The notes beneath the pieces were generated by a model. That model saw only the letters and a list, made by a program, of their open reading frames with translations, did no database searches and had not been told where the DNA came from. From assembly GCA_013359215.1 (NCBI GenBank), contig JABWCH010000014.1, forward strand, positions 1 to 41,222: a DNA stretch of 41,222 nucleotides, read 5' to 3'. Shown piece by piece: positions 24,689 to 31,283 of this stretch; position 1 is the stretch's first letter; the number at the start of each line of letters is the position of its first letter. This stretch comes from Candidatus Brocadiia bacterium. Its GTDB lineage: Bacteria; Planctomycetota; Uabimicrobiia; Uabimicrobiales; JABWCH01. Both the position numbers and the translations under genes were made by a program.

Positions 24689-24803
24689 TAAATTATATCA
24701 TTTTTCACCTCAGAAGTTATTGGGTTATACTCTTAAAAAGATAAAGTTTTTATTTTTTTTAATATTTATTACCCAATGGCTTATATTTTTTAGGAAATCA
24801 AAA

Positions 24804-25343
24804 ATGCAGAATCCAAGGAAGGAATTGCAAAAATCCATGCAATTTTTAGTTTCATTATTTCATGGCATGGAAAAAGCGGGGACAGTCGCCGACAGAATCT
24901 CTTATAGAGCAGGACAGAATTTAGGTAAAGAATATTCTATAGGAGCAAAAACAACTCAGGATTCTCTTGAAGCAATAGGAATTGTAAAAGATATTTTATA
25001 TAAAAAAGGTTTTAAGTGGAATTTTGAAGCATGGAAGCAGGCAAACCAACCATCGTATATTGAAGAACGAGAACCAGGAAAAAAAATTATAAAACTTGTT
25101 TTTCGAGATTGTATGATCAGGCAATCCTTATTTGTCTATGGGCATGAGCAAAAAAAATCTCTTTGTCAGATCATGTATGGTTTTTTCTCTGGAGCCATGG
25201 AAAAAGTTTTAAACAAAAAATGTACTTTAGAAATTTTACATACAGGAGAAAACGCGTGTTTAAAAGCACTTATTTTAGAGGAAAGGTTTCGTCAGAATAC
25301 AAAAATTTGTTTTGATGAAGGAGCCAATCATGACCCATCCTAG
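24804..25343 (+). CDS. V4R-like domain protein 1
   Basis: The 179-residue protein matches the V4R (4-vinyl reductase-type) layout, a small-molecule or heme-binding domain. It has ISYRAGQNLGKEY near the N-terminus, the central strand KLVFRDCMIRQSLFVYG, and the C-terminal signature CQIMYGFFSGAMEKVL followed by E..HTGENACLKALIL. The ATG at 24804 has AGGAAA 7 bases upstream; a longer frame from a TTG at 24720 would add a hydrophobic stretch without a ribosome binding site. Its end overlaps the hydrogenase small subunit gene by 14 bases, so the two are translationally coupled. It appears paralogous to the protein at 28038 (FRDCMIR versus FEDCVIR). The ligand is unknown. Confidence 0.65.
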   Translation: MQNPRKELQKSMQFLVSLFHGMEKAGTVADRISYRAGQNLGKEYSIGAKTTQDSLEAIGIVKDILYKKGFKWNFEAWKQANQPSYIEEREPGKKIIKLVFRDCMIRQSLFVYGHEQKKSLCQIMYGFFSGAMEKVLNKKCTLEILHTGENACLKALILEERFRQNTKICFDEGANHDPS

Positions 25344-26238
25344 GTATTCTATTTCTACAGACTGGCTTTCTGGCTGTGGTGGTTGTGAGGTAGCTATTGT
25401 GGATTTGGATATAGAAGGAAAACTAGCTAAATTTTTGAATGACTATGATTTGGTGCGATGTCCTGTATTAATGGATACCAAAGAGTATCCAAAAGCCAAT
25501 TTAGGTATTATTACTGGTGCCATTAGATCAAAGCATGATCGAGAGTCTGCTAAAGCCATGAGGGAAAGCTGTGATAAGTTAATAGCTTTTGGAACCTGTG
25601 CTGCTTATGGAGGGATAAGTGGTGCTGGCTATGTTCACAGCAAGGAGGAAATTTTGAATGCTGTTTTCCAGGGAAAGGAGAACATTCCCAAAGGTATCCC
25701 AGAGATGGAGCAAAGCCCAAAACCAGCAGATGAAGAAGTTAAAATCGATTTATATTTGCCTGGTTGTCCACCTCATCCTGCCTATATTTTTGATGCATTG
25801 AATAATCTTTTAAAAGAGCAACCTTCAACCTCTAGGCCCATGCCAGTATGCTCAACATGTCGGAGAATTATGAAAAAAACAGAAGTCAGTGTGTTGAAAA
25901 AATATCTGGATGGGACAGATGATGGAAAAACATGCTTACTTTCTCAAGGCTATCTGTGCCTGGGATCTTTAACAATGGACCGATGTAAGGCACCTTGCCC
26001 ACAGCGGGGGATTCCCTGTATAGGTTGTGGAGGGCCTACGCTTCAAATTATTCTCGAACCTAATCGTGATTTGAGGACAGAACTAGCGGAAAGAATGTCA
26101 AGGTTGACAAATATGGAAAAAGAAAAAATAGTCCACGAAATTGAGGCTTCTGCTAAAACTCATTATGCCTATACTATGTCATCCCAAATGATCAATCGGA
26201 AACAGACATTTAACATAAAAAAATGGATTCAACAATAA
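25330..26238 (+). CDS. NiFe-hydrogenase small subunit (group 3c/MvhG-like)
   Basis: The 303-residue cytosolic subunit carries the electron relay of FeS clusters. The proximal cluster motif is WLSGCGGCEVAIVDL (C16, C19), with GTCAAYGGISG and LPGCPPHP supplying further ligands. A C-terminal Cys-rich part (CLGSLTMDRCKAPCPQRGIP, then CIGCGGPT) suggests extra clusters. No Tat signal is present, as expected for group 3. The ATG at 25330 follows AAGGAG with 7 bases spacing and fits the family start; frames from 25312 or 25315 are less likely. It is followed 28 bases later by the large subunit. Complex I NuoB-like proteins were considered, but the cysteine pattern fits hydrogenase. Subgroup is by eye only. 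Confidence 0.9.
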   Translation: MTHPRYSISTDWLSGCGGCEVAIVDLDIEGKLAKFLNDYDLVRCPVLMDTKEYPKANLGIITGAIRSKHDRESAKAMRESCDKLIAFGTCAAYGGISGAGYVHSKEEILNAVFQGKENIPKGIPEMEQSPKPADEEVKIDLYLPGCPPHPAYIFDALNNLLKEQPSTSRPMPVCSTCRRIMKKTEVSVLKKYLDGTDDGKTCLLSQGYLCLGSLTMDRCKAPCPQRGIPCIGCGGPTLQIILEPNRDLRTELAERMSRLTNMEKEKIVHEIEASAKTHYAYTMSSQMINRKQTFNIKKWIQQ

Positions 26239-26266
26239 AAAAGTAAGCAATGTAAAGGGGTTTTCC

Positions 26267-27775
26267 ATGGAAATTAAAAAACTTACAAAACTTGATATTG
26301 TTACACGAATAGAAGGGAATGCAAAAGTTACGATTGCCTTAAATGATCAAGGTGAGGCAGAATATGCTACATTGCATGTCTTGGAGCTAAGAGGATTTGA
26401 AAAGATTATGGAGGGAATGGAAGCAGATAAAATGCCTTTGATTACCGCAAGGATATGTGGTATTTGCCCTGTTTCTCATCAACTCGCCTCTGTAAAAGCA
26501 TTAGAGCATGCGTATGGTATAGAGCCACCAAAAGCAGCGAAAATGCTGCGAGAATTGATGACAATGGGGCAATGTATAAACTCTCATGGGCTACATTTAG
26601 TTGCGATTGGCGGCCCTGACTTCCTAATGGATGAACATACGACTCGGCTAGAAAGAAATATCAACGGGCTTTTGCGTATACGCCCAGATCTAGCCAAAAG
26701 AGGTTTAAGACTTAGAGCATTGGGACAAATAATTACGGAAGAAATTGGAGGCAGATCCATCCATCCTATTGCTGCTACTGTAGGTGGAATAAAATTTATC
26801 TGCACTACAGAACTAAGAGAAAAATTAAAAGAAATCTGTCAGGAAGCTTTTGATCTTGCTAAATTTTTGATAAAAGAAATCAAAGGGCCTATTTGTAAAT
26901 TCATCGAGAATACTTCCGAAATCAAGATGGAAACATTGTATATGGGAACTGTAGACGAAGACGATGCCTTGAATCTGTACAATGGAAGATTAAAAGTTAT
27001 TGATGCCAATGGAAAACCAGCCAATCTTGTCTCTCGTAGTGGTGAAACTAACTCATCAGGCTATTTGGATTGTAGCCAATATGATGATTATATCATCGAA
27101 AAAAATTTAAATGGTGTTTACATCGAAGACATAGAAAAATATTTAGGAAAAGACACAAAAGAAATATATGGAAGCTACATGAAAGGAACCTATTTAAGAA
27201 CAACTAAAGGAGAGGAAATATATCGTGTTAATTCTTTAGCCAGACTAAATTGTGCTACAAAAATCAAAACTAAAGAAGCACAAAAAGAGTTTGAAGAGTT
27301 TAAAAATAATTATGGAAAACCATGCCATAAAACAGCTTTGTTCTACTATGCAAGGGCTATTGAACTATTATATGCATGTGAAAGGGCATTAGAGCTGATC
27401 CTTGATGATGCTATTATAGGCGATAATTTTATTCCAGTTGTCAATAGAACAGCAGGGCGTGGTGTTGGTCATGTCGAAGCTCCTCGCGGAACATTAATTC
27501 ACGATTACAGGATTGGCGAAAATCAGACAATCGAAAAAGTAAATCTTCTTGTTGCCACTCAGCAAAACTATAGTGCGATCAATATGACAATGTTACAGGC
27601 ATATAAAAAATTTCGAATAGACAACCTGTCTGATGAGCAAATAGGAGATAAAGTAGAGTCCTGCCTTCGTTGTTATGATCCCTGCTTATCGTGCGCTACT
27701 CATGCAGTTGGGAAGTCAGGATTAGAAATCTTCATTACAAAAGAGAATAGGCTAGTTCGCCATATAAGGTTATAA
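26267..27775 (+). CDS. NiFe-hydrogenase large subunit (catalytic)
   Basis: The 502-residue subunit holds the NiFe(CN)2CO site that splits or makes H2. The N-terminal motif is RICGICPVSH (C64, C67, H71) and the C-terminal motif is DPCLSCATH (C473, C476, H479), so all four cysteine ligands are present. The 23 residues after H479 form the peptide removed by the maturation protease encoded at 22518. IEGNAK near residue 16 and RGVGHVEAPRGTLIHDY are also typical of group 3 large subunits. AAGGGG lies 8 bases before the ATG. It is slightly longer than typical MvhA. It sits directly before a ferredoxin gene that would accept or supply electrons. The catalytic direction cannot be deduced. Confidence 0.95.
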   Translation: MEIKKLTKLDIVTRIEGNAKVTIALNDQGEAEYATLHVLELRGFEKIMEGMEADKMPLITARICGICPVSHQLASVKALEHAYGIEPPKAAKMLRELMTMGQCINSHGLHLVAIGGPDFLMDEHTTRLERNINGLLRIRPDLAKRGLRLRALGQIITEEIGGRSIHPIAATVGGIKFICTTELREKLKEICQEAFDLAKFLIKEIKGPICKFIENTSEIKMETLYMGTVDEDDALNLYNGRLKVIDANGKPANLVSRSGETNSSGYLDCSQYDDYIIEKNLNGVYIEDIEKYLGKDTKEIYGSYMKGTYLRTTKGEEIYRVNSLARLNCATKIKTKEAQKEFEEFKNNYGKPCHKTALFYYARAIELLYACERALELILDDAIIGDNFIPVVNRTAGRGVGHVEAPRGTLIHDYRIGENQTIEKVNLLVATQQNYSAINMTMLQAYKKFRIDNLSDEQIGDKVESCLRCYDPCLSCATHAVGKSGLEIFITKENRLVRHIRL

Positions 27776-27777
27776 TT

Positions 27778-28041
27778 ATGGAAAAAATTAAAATAAAAAT
27801 CGATGAAAAAAGATGCGTAGGGTGTTTTTTATGCGAAAATGAATGCCCTACTAAGGTCTTTGGAAAAAAAGTAACACAAGGGTGTGAAATATCGTCTGTT
27901 GTGAATGTCGATGATTGTATAGGATGCCTTTCCTGTGCTTATATTTGTCCATCAGGAGCAATCGAATTTTTTGATTTACACATTGTGCCTAATTTTTATC
28001 GTGAAATCGAAATCATTAACAAATTGGAGAAATTTTTATGA
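27778..28041 (+). CDS. 2[4Fe-4S] ferredoxin
   Basis: The 87-residue protein has two complete binding motifs, CVGCFLCENECP (C13, C16, C19, C23) and CIGCLSCAYICP (C47, C50, C53, C57), as in polyferredoxin-type electron carriers. It starts two bases after the large subunit stop codon and overlaps the next gene by four bases (ATGA). It is the probable electron partner of the hydrogenase in place of the usual MvhD/HdrA. The second segment between clusters is longer than in the shortest clostridial ferredoxins. Confidence 0.9.
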   Translation: MEKIKIKIDEKRCVGCFLCENECPTKVFGKKVTQGCEISSVVNVDDCIGCLSCAYICPSGAIEFFDLHIVPNFYREIEIINKLEKFL

Positions 28042-28595
28042 AAGGTTTATTATTTTGTAAAGAAGCACTAAACCTCAAGGACGAAGATTACGCAACAGCA
28101 TTAAAAGAAGTATATTTTTTGTTAACTTTTTGGAATGATATTATTTCTAAGTATTTAAAGGGTAGTTCTAAAAAAATTTATAGTGAAGCGGGTAAAATCT
28201 ATGCGCAACAGATGCCTACCCCTTTATGTTTAGAGCAAGCTGGCTTTGAAAAAGTGATGAAAGATATCCAAGATAATCTATCGGGAGGCTGGAATTTTTC
28301 GTGGGATTCTATTTCTGAAAATATTTGTACTATAAAATTTGAAGATTGTGTAATTCGTAAAATGATAATGCAAAATAAGGAAGAACAAAAGGAACAAGAA
28401 GAAAAGGTTTATTTGGAGCTATGCCAATGCTTTCATTCTCATTTTGATGCTATTGTTGCTAGATTTCTGGAGAAAGAGGTGAGTGGAAAAATACAATCAA
28501 GAAATATTTGCGGAGGGGACAATTGTTTTTGTACTATTCATATAGAGATTCGAGAAAAAAAATCCCTTGATAGGATGACCAGAGATGCCAGATAA
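28038..28595 (+). CDS. V4R-like domain protein 2
   Basis: The 185-residue protein follows the same plan as the one at 24804. It has a helical N-terminus with KKIYSEAGKIYAQQM, a tryptophan-rich segment GGWNFSWDSI, a central strand CTIKFEDCVIRKM and a C-terminal LCQCFHSHFDAIVARFL followed by ICGGDNCFCTIHIEI. The Cys-GG-x3-C pattern at the end is typical of V4R domains that bind a cofactor or hydrophobic ligand. It overlaps the ferredoxin gene by four bases and the second Roadblock gene by eleven. Ligand and partner are unknown; a redox- or H2-linked sensor is inference. Confidence 0.6.
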   Translation: MKGLLFCKEALNLKDEDYATALKEVYFLLTFWNDIISKYLKGSSKKIYSEAGKIYAQQMPTPLCLEQAGFEKVMKDIQDNLSGGWNFSWDSISENICTIKFEDCVIRKMIMQNKEEQKEQEEKVYLELCQCFHSHFDAIVARFLEKEVSGKIQSRNICGGDNCFCTIHIEIREKKSLDRMTRDAR

Positions 28596-28980
28596 AGTAG
28601 AAAATATTAGAGAAATTCTGAATCAGATCAGGGAAAAGAATCATCCTATCGTAAAGGAAGTGGTCTTGGTTTCTGAAGATGGTCTCAGCATCCATTCGAC
28701 TTTTGAATATGAAAGAACAGAGTCTCTAGTTTCAATTTTGTCACAGTTGACATTTGAGCTTGCCAAACGTTTTATGCGAGATGCAAAGCACGAAGAAATA
28801 AGCCAGTTGCTTATTAGCTCCAATCGAAGTAAAATCTTCTTGAAACCAATAACTCCGAAGATTGTATTAACTATAATAATAGAGACTGAAGCCAAAGTCT
28901 ACAAAATAAAATATATCAATTCTGCAATAGCTTCTATTAAAAAAATTTATAAAAAATATTCTGAAGTAAAAATCGGATAA
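28585..28980 (+). CDS. Roadblock/LC7-domain protein 2
   Basis: The 131-residue protein shows the Roadblock profile: helix NIREILNQIREK, strand-turn VVLVSEDGLSIHS, helix SLVSILSQLTFELAKRF, then strands around LLISSNRSKIFLKPIT and KIVLTIIIET. It has the same length as the first Roadblock protein but differs clearly in sequence, so they may heterodimerise. Its start overlaps the end of the V4R-like gene by eleven bases. No GTPase partner is encoded nearby. It is the link between the hydrogenase genes and the kinase genes downstream. Confidence 0.75.
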   Translation: MPDKVENIREILNQIREKNHPIVKEVVLVSEDGLSIHSTFEYERTESLVSILSQLTFELAKRFMRDAKHEEISQLLISSNRSKIFLKPITPKIVLTIIIETEAKVYKIKYINSAIASIKKIYKKYSEVKIG

Positions 28981-28998
28981 CTAAAGTTAGGAACAAAA

Positions 28999-29304
28999 AT
29001 GAGCAACACTAATTTTTGTGATACAAAAGATGTCATTATTGTGTTAGATATAGAAGGTCTAATGGATAAAGAGAAAAAAATAAAAATTGAAATAGAAGAA
29101 ATAGAAAAAGAAATTGAAAAATACGAAAAAAATAATATAAGCAAGGAAGAAGCAATAAAAGAGAAAAAAACGAAGAATAAAGCTAAAAATAAAATAGAAT
29201 CTTACGATTTTTCAAGTTATAGCCTAAATCTAACAAAAAGTATGTATAGACCGCCAAAATCAAAAAATACTATGAAATATGAGACGGGAAAGGGTAATAA
29301 ATGA
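28999..29304 (+). CDS. Small charged protein of unknown function, coupled to the kinase gene
   Basis: The 101-residue protein is unrecognised. It begins MSNTNFCDTKDVIIVLDIEG and has a highly charged Glu/Lys helix (residues about 24-60), probably coiled coil, then a polar tail with PPKSKN. AGGAAC lies 6 bases before the ATG. Its last four bases overlap the start of the kinase gene (ATGA), so it is translated with it and may bind its coiled-coil N-terminus. It is AT-rich like its neighbours. Confidence 0.6.
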   Translation: MSNTNFCDTKDVIIVLDIEGLMDKEKKIKIEIEEIEKEIEKYEKNNISKEEAIKEKKTKNKAKNKIESYDFSSYSLNLTKSMYRPPKSKNTMKYETGKGNK

Positions 29305-31232
29305 ACTCTGAGATTCTCAAACAATATCAAAAATACATCGAAAACAAAAAAAATTCAGAAGAAAAACTAGAAAATTTGAAAAAAAAACTAAAAACTTTGG
29401 TAGATAAATCCGAAAATCTCGATAAGACATTAAACGATATAGCACCAATAGAGCTACCAAAAATTTTAGATATTAAAATAGAAAATGTAGCTAAAGTGTT
29501 GGATTTTTTCGATTTTGAAAAAAATTTCCGAGAAACTCTTAAAGCCGGCGATTATGTAAAGATAATGGAATTTCAAGACCAAATTCACGAGCATCTTCAT
29601 CTCTTGAGTAGCCTTAATTTATGGGATGATCTTATTGGCAACTTTTTTAATATTATCAAAATAAACGATAAATATTACTATATTATCCAAAAATTAGGCA
29701 AAGGTGGTTTTGGTCATGTCTATAAAGCTTTATTTCTTGATCCATCAAAAGATAAAAAGGAAAAATACGATATAGTCGCTATTAAACATGTTGAGTTTAG
29801 TCCTAAGCCATGGTTTTATTGGAATGGCTTTTTTGAGAAAGGCAAGGAAAATGTAATAGAAGTTTTGGAAAAAGAGCGGAATTTTAAATTAGGAAAAAGA
29901 CCGTATATTGAAGATATACGAGAGAATTCATTAACAATATCTAGCACAGATGCTTCTATTTCTCTTACTTTGTTTCCTATGAAAGTAATCTTCAAGCAAC
30001 CAAATTCGCTAAAAAAAATAATATTGTATGCAGACAGGAAACAAGGAAAATTTTATGTTAATGCGAGCAATAACAAAGAAAACTGTTTTTGTTGGGACGA
30101 TGTAGCAGAGAAAAAGGAAGAACAGCAAAAATTGAGGTATTGTTTAAGAGAATCTTATCATCTAGACTTACCAGAAAACGCTACTTTCAAAAAGAATGCT
30201 AATAATTTAGAAATATTTGACGGATCGAACATTCTCTCTTTTTCATTGGATGCAATGGACGTTTGTTTGGAAATTAAAAAAACAGATACTGCCAAGGTAT
30301 ACAAAGAAGAGCTTGTCGCAAAAAAACAAGGAGATAAAATTGCTATATACAGGGACAAAATATTCCGTGAAATAAAAATCCTATCACAAATCTCTTCTGC
30401 ACCTTCTTCCACTCAAAATGGAAATAATCTTATCGCTAATTTACTAGATCACCATGTCCTAGAAGGAGAAGAAGAAAGTAATATAATCTTAATCATAAAA
30501 TATATTGACGGGGTAATTCTGGATAAAATAATAGAGGGCATCCATTCTGTAGCCATGGCTTTTGATATTGTAAAGAAAATTGCTTTAGCCTTAAAGTTTT
30601 TGGAAGGAGAAAAAATTATACACCAAGATATTAATCCAAAAAATCTCATAATCAGATTTATAAATCCTGACCAGACAATCAATGAATTAATAGCAGAATC
30701 TCAAACTAAATCTCAAACTGAAGAATCCGAAAATGCTCTAATGAAAAAATTTTTAGAACAACTTAAAAAAAATGACTATGAAATAGTTTTAATCGATTTT
30801 GGAATTGCAAAGAAAGCTCTACTGGATTTCACTTTAACTTTTCAAGTGGCTGGCACAAAAGACTATGTCGCTCCTGAACGAAAACAAAGCGATTCAGGTG
30901 ACTTGCTCACAGGAAAAGTAGATATTTTTGCATTGGGGGTAATTTTCAATAATATGATAAAAAATTGTCAAAAAGATGATAAGGTTGTTCCCAGAGAATT
31001 AATACAATATATAGAAGAGAAACTATTAGCTACAGACCCAAACCAACGGCCAACACCCACAGAACTACTCAACCAAATAGAACAAGGATTTAAAAAGCCT
31101 GAAGAGGATACTATAGATCCAAATCAAAGACCAACAGCCACATCTCCCCCCAATAAAATAGATCAAGGATTTAAAAAGCCTACATTTGGTTCCTCTTTAT
31201 TACGCTTTCTTCCTGGTTATAAAAAACATTAA
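29301..31232 (+). CDS. Ser/Thr protein kinase with N-terminal coiled coil and a large insert
   Basis: In the 643-residue protein a coiled coil (residues ~1-50) precedes the kinase fold. The glycine loop is KLGKGGFGHV (131-140) and the ATP lysine is in VAIK (K162). An insert of about 180 residues follows before the alpha-C helix (FREIKIL, E357). The catalytic loop reads HQDINPKN (441-448), with D443 and N448 kept but N in place of the usual Lys. The metal motif DFG is at 499-501 and VAPE at 523-526. Activity is therefore likely. The C-terminus holds a diverged 27-residue tandem duplication (DPNQRPT...QGFKKP). No TM segment is present, so it is cytosolic. It ends the hydrogenase operon and is convergent with two more kinase genes. 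Confidence 0.85.
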   Translation: MNSEILKQYQKYIENKKNSEEKLENLKKKLKTLVDKSENLDKTLNDIAPIELPKILDIKIENVAKVLDFFDFEKNFRETLKAGDYVKIMEFQDQIHEHLHLLSSLNLWDDLIGNFFNIIKINDKYYYIIQKLGKGGFGHVYKALFLDPSKDKKEKYDIVAIKHVEFSPKPWFYWNGFFEKGKENVIEVLEKERNFKLGKRPYIEDIRENSLTISSTDASISLTLFPMKVIFKQPNSLKKIILYADRKQGKFYVNASNNKENCFCWDDVAEKKEEQQKLRYCLRESYHLDLPENATFKKNANNLEIFDGSNILSFSLDAMDVCLEIKKTDTAKVYKEELVAKKQGDKIAIYRDKIFREIKILSQISSAPSSTQNGNNLIANLLDHHVLEGEEESNIILIIKYIDGVILDKIIEGIHSVAMAFDIVKKIALALKFLEGEKIIHQDINPKNLIIRFINPDQTINELIAESQTKSQTEESENALMKKFLEQLKKNDYEIVLIDFGIAKKALLDFTLTFQVAGTKDYVAPERKQSDSGDLLTGKVDIFALGVIFNNMIKNCQKDDKVVPRELIQYIEEKLLATDPNQRPTPTELLNQIEQGFKKPEEDTIDPNQRPTATSPPNKIDQGFKKPTFGSSLLRFLPGYKKH

Positions 31233-31252
31233 TCCCTTAGCAGTAAGGGATT
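31231..31252. terminator. Bidirectional terminator hairpin between convergent kinase genes
   Basis: AATCCCTTA and TAAGGGATT (9-bp perfect stem) enclose GCAG. The stem overlaps the stop codon of the plus-strand kinase. In the minus direction TGTTTTTTAT follows, a typical U-tract. In the plus direction the tail is poorer. Confidence 0.65.
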
Positions 31253-31283
31253 ATGTAAAATACAGCAACGCTTTGATAAAAAT

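Noticed and set aside
24720..24803. N-terminal membrane anchor on the first V4R-like protein
   Set aside because: The hydrophobic stretch depends on a TTG start without a ribosome binding site, while the ATG at 24804 has AGGAAA well placed.
25330..27775. Complex I-type NuoB/NuoD pair instead of a hydrogenase
   Set aside because: The large subunit retains all four Cys ligands of the NiFe site and a cleavable tail, and a maturation protease is encoded nearby.
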